From positions 1-14,294 of the forward strand of contig VGDC01000012.1 in NCBI GenBank assembly GCA_016869895.1: a stretch of DNA of 14,294 nucleotides. Direction: 5' to 3'. Below are positions 1-9,138 of the stretch, piece by piece; the stretch's first letter is position 1, and each line of letters begins with the position of its first letter. Both the position numbers and the translations under genes were made by a program. The DNA comes from Alphaproteobacteria bacterium. GTDB lineage: Bacteria; Pseudomonadota; Alphaproteobacteria; Rickettsiales; VGDC01. The notes beneath the pieces are model-generated. The model saw only the letters and a program-made list of their open reading frames with translations, ran no database searches and had not been told where the DNA came from.

Positions 1-1
1 C

Positions 2-1531
2 GCCAAGGATTTCAGCTGGGTCGAGTTCTCCATCAATCCGAAAGCGAAATGGCATGATGGCAAACCCATCACCGTCGATGACGTGGTCTTCACCTTCACG
101 ATTCTGCCGGAAAAGGGCGACCCAAGCTTCAAAATCGCGCTGGAACAGCTGAAATCCGTCGAAAAGACCGGCAAGAACCGTGTGCTTTTCACGTTCTCAC
201 AGAGCAACCTGCGTAAGCTTCCGTTGCTTGTCGCACAGATTCCCATTCTGCCCTCGCACTTCTGGGACGGCGAGAAGAACGCGCTGGATAAATCCACGCT
301 CGTCCCGCCGCTCGGCAGCGGGCCGTATAAGGTCAGCAATGTGAACCAAGGCCGCAGCATCACCTATGAGCGGGTGAAGGACTATTGGGCGAAGGATCTG
401 CCCGTGAACCGCGGCATGTATAACTTCGATGTGGTCGATTTCCAGACCTTCCGCGATTCCACCGTGGCATTGGAGGGCATCAAAGCCGGACGATATGACG
501 TGCGCGAGGAGAACATCTCCCGCAACTGGGCGACGGCCTATGACACACCCGCCGCGCGCGATGGGCGGTTGCTGAAACAGTTCATCCCCCATAAGCTACC
601 GACGGGCAATCAGGCTTTCGTCATCAACTCGGAACGCTATCCTGACCGCCGCGTGCGCGAAGCGCTGGGGCTGGCCTTCGATTTCGATTGGACGAACCGT
701 GTCATCTTCTTCGGGGCTTATTCGCAAAATTCCAGCTTCTTCCAGAACACCGAATTCGCCGCACAAGGCTTACCCTCAAAAGCAGAGCTGAAACTGTTGG
801 AGCCGTTCCGCGACCAGCTACCGCCAGAACTCTTCACAACAGCCTATGAAGCTCCCAGCACCGAGCAGAAGAAAACGACCATCCGCGACAACTTGCTGAA
901 AGCGCAGAAACTGCTGAATGACGCGGGGTATATCATCAAGGATGGCGTGCGCGTGCACAAGGACACGGGCGAGCCTCTGACCGCCAGCATCTTGTACTAC
1001 GAGCCGTCCTTCAACCGCGTGTTCATGCCGATGATCAACAACCTGAAGCGCCTTGGCATTCCCACTCATATCAAGACCGTGGAAATCGCCCAATATCAGC
1101 TGTTGATGGACGCGAAGGACTATGACATCAGCATCATGTGGTATAACAACGGCGTATTCTTCCCCGGCATGGAGCAGAAGAGTTATTGGTCGTGCGAGAC
1201 GGCACAGGTGAAGGGCTCGCCTAACTACGCCAAGGCCTGCCACCCCGCGCTGGACGCGCTGACGAAAAAGCTGGAGGCCGCTGACGACATCGATGAACTG
1301 CGCACTACCGCCCATGCGCTCGACCGCGTGCTGCTCTGGGAGCATTACACCATCCCGCAATATCACATCAGCGGGTTCCGCCTGATTCATTGGGATAAGT
1401 TCAACAAGCCCAAACGCCCCCCGAGCTATAGCATCGGCATGACGACCTGGTGGATGAAGAAGGAAGGCGAACAGGCTGTGCCATCCGCTGCTGAAGCCGC
1501 ACCCGCCACAACCACAGAGGAGGCGGAATAA
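2..1531 (+). CDS. yejA: YejA-type periplasmic peptide-binding protein of an ABC importer (5' end missing)
   Basis: This is the C-terminal part (509 codons) of an extracellular solute-binding protein of family 5 (SBP_bac_5, the OppA/DppA/YejA group). The frame is open from base 2, and the first visible residues include WHDGKPITVDDVVFTF, the signature found near the N-terminal third of these proteins. The true start and signal peptide lie upstream; by comparison with YejA of about 600 residues, roughly 100 are missing. The end (IPQYHISGFRLIHWDKF, then GMTTWW) is typical of YejA rather than OppA. It is followed by an Ala/Glu/Pro/Thr-rich tail of about 20 residues that looks like a disordered extension. 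The protein should capture oligopeptides in the periplasm and deliver them to the YejB/YejE channel encoded next. Its stop overlaps the yejB start by one base. The family assignment is firm; the exact ligand is inferred from family only. Confidence 0.9.
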   Translation, partial: AKDFSWVEFSINPKAKWHDGKPITVDDVVFTFTILPEKGDPSFKIALEQLKSVEKTGKNRVLFTFSQSNLRKLPLLVAQIPILPSHFWDGEKNALDKSTLVPPLGSGPYKVSNVNQGRSITYERVKDYWAKDLPVNRGMYNFDVVDFQTFRDSTVALEGIKAGRYDVREENISRNWATAYDTPAARDGRLLKQFIPHKLPTGNQAFVINSERYPDRRVREALGLAFDFDWTNRVIFFGAYSQNSSFFQNTEFAAQGLPSKAELKLLEPFRDQLPPELFTTAYEAPSTEQKKTTIRDNLLKAQKLLNDAGYIIKDGVRVHKDTGEPLTASILYYEPSFNRVFMPMINNLKRLGIPTHIKTVEIAQYQLLMDAKDYDISIMWYNNGVFFPGMEQKSYWSCETAQVKGSPNYAKACHPALDALTKKLEAADDIDELRTTAHALDRVLLWEHYTIPQYHISGFRLIHWDKFNKPKRPPSYSIGMTTWWMKKEGEQAVPSAAEAAPATTTEEAE

Positions 1532-2595
1532 TGTTGTCCTACGTCGCGCGCCGCCTCGTTTTCATGCTCATCACGCTGTTCGGCATCATCCTGCTGAACT
1601 TCGCCCTCGTGCAGTTCATGCCCGGCGGCCCCGTGGAACAGCTCGTCTCGCGCCTCAGCGGCAAGCACGGCGGCGGCGGAGAGATGAGCGGCAATATCTC
1701 CACGCGCATCACCGACCCGTCGAACACCCAAGGCCTGTCACCGGAATTCATTGCGGAACTGAACACGCTCTACGGCTTCGACAAACCCTTGCCCGAACGC
1801 TTCTGGCAAACGGTGAAACAGTTCGCCACCTTCGATTTCGGGGATAGTTACTACCGCGATGCCAATGTGGTGGAGCTTATCGTGGAACGCTTGCCCACCA
1901 CCATGTCGTTGGGACTTGCGACCCTATTCCTGACGTACCTCATCTCCATCCCGCTGGGCATCCGCAAAGCCGTGCGCGATGGCTCGCCCTTCGATGTATG
2001 GTCAAGCGTGGCCATCATCATCGCCTATGCCATCCCCAGCTTCGTGCTGGGCGTGTTCCTGATGGTGCTTTTCGCGGGCGGCAATCATTTTGATTGGTTC
2101 CCCCTGCAAGGCCTGACCAGCCAAGGGTTTGAGGAGTTGTCCTTCTTCGCCAAAGTGCAGGATTTGCTCTGGCATCTCACCTTGCCCGTCTTGTCAATGG
2201 TGCTCGGCTCTTTCGCCGCCATCACCATGCTCACCAAGAACTCCTTCATCGAGGAGATCGGCAAGCAATATGTCACCACCGCGCGCGCCAAGGGATTGGC
2301 GGAAAACCGCATCCTTTACGGCCATGTCTTCCGCAACGCCATGCTCATCGTGGTGGCGAATTTTCCCGCCGCGCTGGTCGGGGCAATTTTCACGGGCACG
2401 ATTCTCATCGAAATCATCTTCGGGCTGAACGGCATGGGGCTGCTGGCCTTCGAAGCCGCCATCAACCGTGATTTCCCGTTGATTCTCGGCCTCATCTACA
2501 TCTTCGGCCTCGTTAGCTTGATGACTAAGCTCGTGGGCGATTTGCTCTATGTGGCCATCGACCCGCGCATCGACTTTGAAAGGAGGGACGTCTGA
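1531..2595 (+). CDS. yejB: YejB-type ABC transporter permease
   Basis: Inner-membrane permease (354 aa) of the binding-protein-dependent OppB/DppB/YejB class. Hydrophobic segments are visible near residues 9-29, 126-145, 158-183, 216-235, 271-298 and 315-345, the usual six. The first is followed by a long periplasmic loop (about 30-120). The cytoplasmic EAA-like loop that docks onto the ATPase is at about 247-270 (YVTTARAKGLAENRILYGHV). The N-terminus MLSYVARRLVFMLITLFGII and the MPGGPVEQ motif at 30-37 fit YejB. A good Shine-Dalgarno sequence (AGGAGG, 1518-1523) lies seven bases before the ATG inside the yejA end, and the TAATG overlap suggests translational coupling. The protein should pair with YejE as a heterodimeric channel. 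Confidence 0.92.
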   Translation: MLSYVARRLVFMLITLFGIILLNFALVQFMPGGPVEQLVSRLSGKHGGGGEMSGNISTRITDPSNTQGLSPEFIAELNTLYGFDKPLPERFWQTVKQFATFDFGDSYYRDANVVELIVERLPTTMSLGLATLFLTYLISIPLGIRKAVRDGSPFDVWSSVAIIIAYAIPSFVLGVFLMVLFAGGNHFDWFPLQGLTSQGFEELSFFAKVQDLLWHLTLPVLSMVLGSFAAITMLTKNSFIEEIGKQYVTTARAKGLAENRILYGHVFRNAMLIVVANFPAALVGAIFTGTILIEIIFGLNGMGLLAFEAAINRDFPLILGLIYIFGLVSLMTKLVGDLLYVAIDPRIDFERRDV

Positions 2596-3620
2596 TGGCT
2601 CTTTCTCCTTTGTGGCAACGCCGTTTGCACAAGTTCAAGGGCAACCGCCGTGGATATTGGTCTTTCCTCGTGTTCATGTCGCTCTTCGTGGTCAGCCTCT
2701 TCGCGGAATTGCTGGCGAACGACAAACCCATCGTGCTGCATTATGACGGGGCGTACTACTTCCCCGCATGGAAGGCCTATCCGGAAACGACCTTCGGGGG
2801 TGATTTGGAGACGGAAACGGTTTACACCGACCCGTTCGTGGCGGAATTGCTGGGTAAAAAAGAAAGCTGGGCCATTTGGCCGCCCATCCGCTTCCATTAC
2901 AGCACCATTGATTTCGAGAACACCGCCCCTGCCCCCGCCCCCTCGAATGAGCGGCATTTCCTCGGCACTGACGACCAAGGGCGCGATGTCATGGCGCGCA
3001 TTCTTTATGGCTTCCGCGTATCCGTCCTCTTCGGGCTGGTGTTGACGGGCATCTCCGCGCTCATCGGCATCGTCGCAGGCGCGGTGCAGGGCTATTACGG
3101 CGGCTGGGTGGACATGATATTCCAGCGCGTCATCGAGGTGTTGAACTCCATCCCCTTCCTCGTGCTGCTCATCACCATCGCCAGCATGGTCACCCCTGGA
3201 TTCTGGACGCTCATGGCCATCATGGTCTTCGTGATGTGGGTGTATCTGGTGGACGTGGTACGCGCCGAATGCTTGAAGACGCGCAATCAAGATTACGTGC
3301 GCGCCGCGCGAGCATTGGGCGTGAAGGATTCCAAAATCCTCTTCCGTCATGTGCTGCCTAATGCTTTCGTGGCAGGGTTGACGTTGATTCCCATCGTGCT
3401 GAACATCTCCATCACCTCGCTGACTGCGCTGGATTTCCTTGGGTTCGGCCTGCCACCGGAAACGGCATCGCTGGGTGAGCTGCTGAAACAGGGTAAGGAT
3501 AACGTCCACGCGCCGTGGTTGTTGATGTCAGGCTTCGTGACACTGGCGGTCATCATGAGCCTATTGGTGTTCATCGGCGAAGCGGTGCGCGATGCCCTCG
3601 ACCCCAGAAAGGCAGGCTGA
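2595..3620 (+). CDS. yejE: YejE-type ABC transporter permease
   Basis: Second inner-membrane permease (341 aa), OppC/DppC/YejE class. After a first membrane segment (about 22-41) there is a long soluble insert typical of YejE. It leads to the conserved OppC-type motif HFLGTDDQGRDVMARILYG at 121-139, then further membrane segments near 143-167, 186-220, 260-282 and 310-328. The EAA loop that contacts the ATPase is at about 232-257 (DYVRAARALGVKDSKILFRH). The gene ends in the usual ALDPRK motif. The start codon overlaps the yejB stop (TGATG), and AAAGGAGG at 2579-2586 sits eight bases upstream, which fixes this start. It forms the importer channel with YejB. Confidence 0.92.
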   Translation: MALSPLWQRRLHKFKGNRRGYWSFLVFMSLFVVSLFAELLANDKPIVLHYDGAYYFPAWKAYPETTFGGDLETETVYTDPFVAELLGKKESWAIWPPIRFHYSTIDFENTAPAPAPSNERHFLGTDDQGRDVMARILYGFRVSVLFGLVLTGISALIGIVAGAVQGYYGGWVDMIFQRVIEVLNSIPFLVLLITIASMVTPGFWTLMAIMVFVMWVYLVDVVRAECLKTRNQDYVRAARALGVKDSKILFRHVLPNAFVAGLTLIPIVLNISITSLTALDFLGFGLPPETASLGELLKQGKDNVHAPWLLMSGFVTLAVIMSLLVFIGEAVRDALDPRKAG

Positions 3621-3621
3621 T

Positions 3622-5226
3622 ATGGCATTGCTAGACATTAAGAACCTTTCCGTCTCCTTCAAAGGCCATCAGGGCGACACCCACGCCGTGCGCGATGTAT
3701 CCCTGCAAGTGGCGAAGGGCGAAATCGTCGCGCTGGTGGGCGAATCGGGCAGTGGGAAATCCACCGTCGCCATGTCCGTGTTGCAGCTTCTGCCCTACCC
3801 TACGGCCTATCACAGCGCCGAATCGCGCATCGCCTATAACGGACAGGAACTCTTAGGGTTAAGCGATGCCGAACTCCGCAGCATCCGCGGCAACCGCGTG
3901 TCGATGATTTTCCAAGAACCGATGACCGCGCTGAACCCGCTGCACACCATCTTCAAGCAGATTTCCGAATCCCTCTTCCAGCATCAGGCGGGCTTGCGCC
4001 GCGAGGATGCCATTGCACAGGTGCGGCAGCTGCTGACGGATGTGGGGCTGGAGAAGCTGCATAATCGCCTCAACGCCATGCCGCACGAGCTTTCCGGCGG
4101 CGAACGCCAGCGCGTGATGATCGCGATCGCCATGGCGAATAAACCTGACCTACTCATCGCCGATGAACCGACCACTGCGCTGGATGTGACAGTGCAGGCG
4201 CAGATTCTCCGCCTTCTCAAGGGCTTGCAACAGAAAACGGGCATGGCCATCCTGCTCATCACCCATGACCTCACGACCGTGCGCAAAATCGCCGATAGAG
4301 TGCTAGTGATGCAGCACGGGGAAATCGTCGAGACCGCCAAGACGGCCACGCTTTTCAAGTCCCCCAAACACCCTTACACACAGAAATTGCTGGCCTCCGA
4401 GCCATCGGGCGCGGCATTACCGCTCAAGAAAAAAACCAAAACCGCGCTTTCCACAAAAGAACTGCGGGTGAAATACAAGTCCAACGCGCCGCTGTTGCCG
4501 TGGAACCAGACCTATAACGAAGTGGTCAAACGGCTGGGCATCACCATCCCCGAAGGCAGCACGCTGGGTGTGGTGGGTGAATCAGGCAGCGGAAAATCCA
4601 CGCTGGGGCTGGCTTTGCTGCGCCTCATCAAGAGCGAGGGAGAAATTCACTATCACGGCGAACGCCTCGACCAGCGCAACACCGCCGCCATGCGCCCTTT
4701 GCGCCGCGAATTGCAGGTGGTGTTCCAAGACCCGTTCTCCAGTCTCAACCCGCGCATGACCGTCGGGCAGATCATCGAAGAAGGCCTGAAAGTGCATGGC
4801 ATCGGCGCGACGGAAGCCGAGCGGGAGGTCATCATCGACGATATGCTCCACGAAGTAGGGCTGGATGCAGCTAGCAAACACCGCTATCCCCACGAATTCA
4901 GCGGCGGTCAACGCCAGCGCATCTCCATCGCCCGCGCTATGGTGCTGAAGCCGAAATTCCTCGTGCTGGATGAGCCCACCTCCGCCCTCGACCTCTCCGT
5001 GCAGGCGCAAATCATCGATTTATTGCGGGATTTCCAGCAGAAATATGGCCTGACCTATCTGTTCATCAGCCATGACCTGCGTGTGGTGAAGGCACTGAGC
5101 CATAAAGTGCTGGTGATGCGCCACGGGGAAATCGTCGAACAAGGCGATACAGCGGCGATTTTCGATGCGCCCCAGCAGGACTACACCCGCAGCCTGATTT
5201 CAGCGGCATTCGCGGAAAAGCTCTGA
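3622..5226 (+). CDS. yejF: YejF-type ABC transporter ATPase with two nucleotide-binding domains
   Basis: Cytoplasmic ATPase (534 aa from this start) that drives the YejB/YejE channel. Two complete nucleotide-binding domains lie in tandem. Domain 1 has Walker A GESGSGKST at 40-48, signature LSGGERQR at 157-164 and Walker B LLIADEP ending near 183. Domain 2 has Walker A GESGSGKST at 319-327, signature FSGGQRQR at 426-433 and Walker B LVLDEP near 447-452. The Asp/Glu of both Walker B motifs and both switch histidines (ITHDL, ISHDL) are present, so both sites look catalytic. Fusion of the two ATPases separates YejF from the separate OppD/OppF pair. I chose ATG 3622 because it gives the family N-terminus (MALLDIKNLSVSF) and has AAAGG about nine bases upstream; an in-frame ATG at 3592 would add ten residues and overlap yejE. 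No terminator is visible after the gene. Confidence 0.93.
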   Translation: MALLDIKNLSVSFKGHQGDTHAVRDVSLQVAKGEIVALVGESGSGKSTVAMSVLQLLPYPTAYHSAESRIAYNGQELLGLSDAELRSIRGNRVSMIFQEPMTALNPLHTIFKQISESLFQHQAGLRREDAIAQVRQLLTDVGLEKLHNRLNAMPHELSGGERQRVMIAIAMANKPDLLIADEPTTALDVTVQAQILRLLKGLQQKTGMAILLITHDLTTVRKIADRVLVMQHGEIVETAKTATLFKSPKHPYTQKLLASEPSGAALPLKKKTKTALSTKELRVKYKSNAPLLPWNQTYNEVVKRLGITIPEGSTLGVVGESGSGKSTLGLALLRLIKSEGEIHYHGERLDQRNTAAMRPLRRELQVVFQDPFSSLNPRMTVGQIIEEGLKVHGIGATEAEREVIIDDMLHEVGLDAASKHRYPHEFSGGQRQRISIARAMVLKPKFLVLDEPTSALDLSVQAQIIDLLRDFQQKYGLTYLFISHDLRVVKALSHKVLVMRHGEIVEQGDTAAIFDAPQQDYTRSLISAAFAEKL

Positions 5227-5263
5227 TTTCCACACGGAATCCTTATGGTGCACCGCACATTTC

Positions 5264-5278
5264 TGTTGCGTCGCAACA
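5264..5278. promoter_or_regulatory. Perfect palindrome upstream of aceA, candidate operator
   Basis: TGTTGCG-T-CGCAACA is a perfect 7+1+7 inverted repeat, 50 bases before the aceA start. It covers the -35 position of the only promoter-like sequence I see in this gap. Symmetry and placement suggest a binding site for a dimeric regulator of isocitrate lyase. Regulators of the RamB/PccR (ScfR) family bind TTTGCAAA-like sites near acetate and propionate genes, and this site has a related TTGCG/CGCAA core, but assignment to that family is only a guess. Confidence 0.45.
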
Positions 5279-5294
5279 TAACGAGGCATAGACT
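5266..5294 (+). promoter_or_regulatory. Possible sigma-70-type promoter of aceA
   Basis: TTGCGT (5266-5271) and TAGACT (5289-5294) are separated by 17 bases. They match the -35 and -10 consensus at three and four of six positions. The -35 box lies within the palindrome described separately. The match is modest, so this is a suggestion based mainly on spacing and position in the only free gap before aceA. Confidence 0.35.
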
Positions 5295-5328
5295 TTGAGG
5301 GATAGCAATCCTGATAAGGAATCCCGCC

Positions 5329-6621
<1,293 letters not shown>

Positions 6622-6643
6622 GAAGAAGACGACAATGCCTAAC

Positions 6644-6678
6644 AAAAAAGCCCGCTGATTTCTCAGCGGGCTTTTTTT
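6644..6678. terminator. Bidirectional rho-independent terminator between aceA and the oxidoreductase gene
   Basis: A perfect nine-base-pair stem GCCCGCTGA / TCAGCGGGC (6650-6658 and 6663-6671) with a TTTC loop is flanked by six A on the left (6644-6649) and seven T on the right (6672-6678). It can therefore end transcription from both sides, as expected for these convergent genes. The last T is also the first base of the oxidoreductase stop codon read on the other strand. Confidence 0.93.
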
Positions 6679-7694
6679 CATCCGCCATCGAAGGCGAGAT
6701 TATCTAAATCATCGGGCAAAGTAGTCAGCAGCACCGTCGCGCCTTGGGTCTTGCGGGATTCTAGCGCCGCATGCGCCTTCGCCACATCCTGCAAGGCATA
6801 GGTCTGCCCCACATGCACTTTCAACACGCCGGATGCCAGCAAAGCCAGCAATTCATCGGCGGAGGCATGGTATTCCGCGGGTTCGCGCACATAATCCATC
6901 ATGCTCGGGCGCGTCACGAACAGTGAGCCTTTCTGGGAGAGTTGCAGGATATCGAAGGGCGGAATCGCGCCGGATGCCTGCCCGAAGCTCACCAGCATCC
7001 CCAAAGGGCGCAGGCTGTTCAGCGAGGCTTGGAAGGTGTCTTTCCCCACTGAGTCATACACCACGTGCACGCCCTTGCCGCCCGTCAGCTCGCGCACCTT
7101 CACGGCCACGTCTTCGTGGGTGTAGAAAATGATATGGTCGCAGCCGTTCTTGCGCGCCAACTCTGCTTTTTCTTCGCTGCTGACCGTGCCGATGACCGTC
7201 GCGCCGAGGTGCTTCGCCCATTGCGAAAGCAACACGCCCACACCGCCTGCCGCCGCATGGATAAGCACCGTATGCTCCGCCGTGATGGGGAACGTGCGGC
7301 GCACGAGGAATTGCGCGGTCAAGCCCTGCACCATCACTGCCGCCGCCGTCACATCACTGATGGCATCGGGAAGCTTCACCAGATACGTCTCCGGCATGGT
7401 GCGGTATTCGGCATAAGCACCCACAGGGCCACCGCCGTAAGCCACGCGGTCGCCCACTTTCAGGCGCGTCACGCCCTCGCCCACCGCTTCCACCACGCCT
7501 GCGCCTTCAAGGCCGATGCCCGATGGATAGGGCAACGGATACAAACCGATGCGGTGATAAACGTCGATATAATTCAATCCGACAGCCGTCTGGCGCAGCA
7601 GCACCTCACCCGCCGCAGGCTGACGGGTTTCCAGATCATCCAGTTGCAGCACTTCTGCACCGCCGGGAGCGTGTATCCGGATTACTTTTGCCAT
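6678..7694 (-). CDS. Quinone oxidoreductase-type NADPH-dependent reductase (zeta-crystallin group)
   Basis: A 338-residue medium-chain dehydrogenase/reductase of the zinc-free QorA/zeta-crystallin group, which typically transfers electrons from NADPH to quinones or enones in the cytoplasm. The N-terminal GroES-like domain shows GLNYIDVYHRIGLYPLPYPSGIG-type sequence at about 39-61 and VGDRVAY at 80-86. The nucleotide-binding fold has AAAGGVG at 147-153, and YDSVG follows at about 214. The Cys/His ligands of zinc alcohol dehydrogenases are absent, as expected. About ten residues (DDLDNLAFDGG) extend past the usual family end (E. coli QorA has 327), and the stop lies in the T-run of the shared terminator. 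AAAAGG, six bases before the ATG on the minus strand, supports the start. Substrate is unknown. It is divergent from mnmE, and I see no functional link to its neighbours. Confidence 0.88.
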   Translation of the reverse strand: MAKVIRIHAPGGAEVLQLDDLETRQPAAGEVLLRQTAVGLNYIDVYHRIGLYPLPYPSGIGLEGAGVVEAVGEGVTRLKVGDRVAYGGGPVGAYAEYRTMPETYLVKLPDAISDVTAAAVMVQGLTAQFLVRRTFPITAEHTVLIHAAAGGVGVLLSQWAKHLGATVIGTVSSEEKAELARKNGCDHIIFYTHEDVAVKVRELTGGKGVHVVYDSVGKDTFQASLNSLRPLGMLVSFGQASGAIPPFDILQLSQKGSLFVTRPSMMDYVREPAEYHASADELLALLASGVLKVHVGQTYALQDVAKAHAALESRKTQGATVLLTTLPDDLDNLAFDGG

Positions 7695-7716
7695 GGGAGA
7701 CCTTTTCGTTTATGCT
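7688..7716 (+). promoter_or_regulatory. Likely sigma-70-type promoter of mnmE
   Basis: TTGCCA (7688-7693, five of six to the -35 consensus) is followed after exactly 17 bases by TATGCT (7711-7716, four of six to the -10 consensus). A transcript would start near 7723, about 30 bases before the mnmE ATG. The -35 box overlaps the start codon region of the divergent oxidoreductase gene. Confidence 0.5.
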
Positions 7717-7739
7717 GCGCGACCTTTGAGGAACCTAGG

Positions 7740-7767
7740 ATTCTAGTAGCAGATGAATCAAAAACAA
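7740..7767 (-). promoter_or_regulatory. Possible promoter of the divergent oxidoreductase gene
   Basis: Read on the minus strand, TTGTTT (7767-7762) and TAGAAT (7745-7740, five of six to the -10 consensus) are separated by 16 bases, about 45 bases before the gene start. The -35 box lies inside the first codons of mnmE. The -35 match is weak, so this is a tentative call. Confidence 0.3.
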
Positions 7768-9087
7768 ACAATAAACGATACGATTTTCGCCGCTGCCACC
7801 GCCCCTGGCGCGGCGGGTGTCAGCGTGTTCCGCATCTCCGGGCCGCAGGCTTTCGCCGCGCTCGAATCGCTGACGGGTAAACCCTGCCCTGCCCCTCGCA
7901 TCGCCACTCTGCGCCTGCTGCACCACCCTGAAACCCATGAATCCATCGATCAAGCACTGGTGCTGGCCTTCGCCAACCCCGCCAGCTTCACGGGCGAGGA
8001 TGTGGTGGAGCTGCACACCCATGGTGGCCGCGCGGTGCTGAAAGCCACGCTGGAAGCCCTTTCCGCCATCGCTGGCCTGCGCTTGGCCGAACCGGGCGAA
8101 TTCACTCGCCGCGCCTTTCATAACGGTAAACTCGACCTCACCGCCGCTGAAGGCATCGCAGATTTGATTCACGCCGAAACCGAAGCCCAGCGCCGCCAAG
8201 CGCTACGCATGGTCGAAGGTGAGCTGGAGAAGCAATACGAAGCCTATCGCAGCCGCCTCATCCGCTCGCTGGCTTTAGTGGAAGCCTATATCGATTTCCC
8301 CGATGAAGACCTGCCCGACACGGTCTACGGCGAACTCAATGCCGAAGTGCGCGGTTTGCGCGATGAATTGGCGGGGCATCTGGCCGATAACCGCCGTGGC
8401 GAACGCATCCGCGATGGCCTCTATGCAACCATCATCGGCGCTCCCAATGCCGGAAAATCGACCCTCATGAACCACCTCGCAAAGCGTGATGTGTCCATCG
8501 TTTCCGACACGGCGGGCACCACGCGCGACGTGGTCGAAGTGCATCTCTCTTTGGCAGGATATGCGCTGACCGTTGCGGATACGGCGGGTTTGCGCTTCTC
8601 CACCGATGAAATCGAGAGCGAAGGCATCCGCCGTGCTTTGGAGCGCGCGGGCACGTCCGACCTGAAAATCGCCGTGTTCGATGCCACCACCACGCCCGAT
8701 GACGCGACACTCGGTCAAATCGATGAGAATACCCTGATTGTCCTCAACAAAATGGACGCAGCGGAGCAGATTTCCGAGGCATTCCCAGAGGGCATCCCCG
8801 TGTCGCTGAAAACAGGGCAGGGTGTGGATAATCTGTTCAATGCGTTGGAAAACCGCATTTCCGGCCTTTTCTTTTCGGAATCTTCGCCTATAATCACGCG
8901 CACTCGCCACCGCATCGCCATCGAGCAAGCGGTCAAGCATCTGGACACGTTCCTGAGAGGCGGAGATATCGAACTCATCGGCGAAGAACTGAGACTGGCG
9001 GTCTATGCGATGGCATCCGTGACTGGTCGTGTTGATGTCGATGAGATTCTGGGCGAGATATTCAGCAGTTTCTGCATAGGGAAATAA
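7753..9087 (+). CDS. mnmE: tRNA uridine-5-carboxymethylaminomethyl modification GTPase MnmE
   Basis: GTPase half of the MnmE-MnmG complex, which modifies the wobble uridine (U34) of certain tRNAs in the cytoplasm using a folate one-carbon unit, FAD and GTP. The 444 residues are full length. The N-terminal folate-binding domain includes GEDVVELHTHGG at 81-92 and GEFTRRAFHNGKLDLTAAEG at about 115-134. Inside the helical domain is a Ras-like G domain with G1 GAPNAGKS (229-236), G2 TAGTTRD (253-259), G3 DTAG (276-279) and G4 NKMD (332-335). The C-terminus is FCIGK, whose Cys is the conserved catalytic residue. The start fits the family (the peptide DTIFAAATAPG follows closely), although the Shine-Dalgarno sequence is weak (AGGA about 12 bases away). 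mnmG follows after 93 bases. Confidence 0.97.
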   Translation: MNQKQTINDTIFAAATAPGAAGVSVFRISGPQAFAALESLTGKPCPAPRIATLRLLHHPETHESIDQALVLAFANPASFTGEDVVELHTHGGRAVLKATLEALSAIAGLRLAEPGEFTRRAFHNGKLDLTAAEGIADLIHAETEAQRRQALRMVEGELEKQYEAYRSRLIRSLALVEAYIDFPDEDLPDTVYGELNAEVRGLRDELAGHLADNRRGERIRDGLYATIIGAPNAGKSTLMNHLAKRDVSIVSDTAGTTRDVVEVHLSLAGYALTVADTAGLRFSTDEIESEGIRRALERAGTSDLKIAVFDATTTPDDATLGQIDENTLIVLNKMDAAEQISEAFPEGIPVSLKTGQGVDNLFNALENRISGLFFSESSPIITRTRHRIAIEQAVKHLDTFLRGGDIELIGEELRLAVYAMASVTGRVDVDEILGEIFSSFCIGK

Positions 9088-9092
9088 GGCGA

Positions 9093-9130
9093 GGACAGAA
9101 GTCCGAGCGAGCCATCAGCCCGCGAAGCGG
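9093..9130. repeat. Two short GC-rich hairpins in the mnmE-mnmG gap
   Basis: GGAC-AGAA-GTCC (9093-9104) and CCGC-GAA-GCGG (9120-9130) are two perfect small stem-loops 15 bases apart, directly after the mnmE stop. The first is flanked by GA on both sides and then by GC/GC, so its stem could extend through a tandem G-A pair. There is no T-run, so this is not a classic terminator. It might be a REP-like dispersed repeat or a structured mRNA spacer; one copy cannot decide this. Confidence 0.35.
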
Positions 9131-9138
9131 CGCATCAT

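Noticed and set aside
2547..3509. 320-codon open frame on the minus strand opposite yejE
   Set aside because: It is His/Glu/Arg-rich with no family resemblance and is fully opposite a well-supported permease gene.
5299..5325. GGGAT/ATCCC pairings around the aceA Shine-Dalgarno, considered as alternative hairpins or a riboswitch
   Set aside because: The stems are only four to five pairs and have no supporting structure; they are likely chance.
7062..7067. CACGTG core in the oxidoreductase gene, considered as a fourth parS
   Set aside because: The flanking bases do not match the TGTT...AACA arms.
8823..8831. TGTGGATAA, a perfect DnaA-box match on the minus strand, within mnmE
   Set aside because: It is a single site inside coding sequence (Gly-Val-Asp-Asn) with no cluster or AT-rich unwinding region nearby, so it is not evidence of an origin here.
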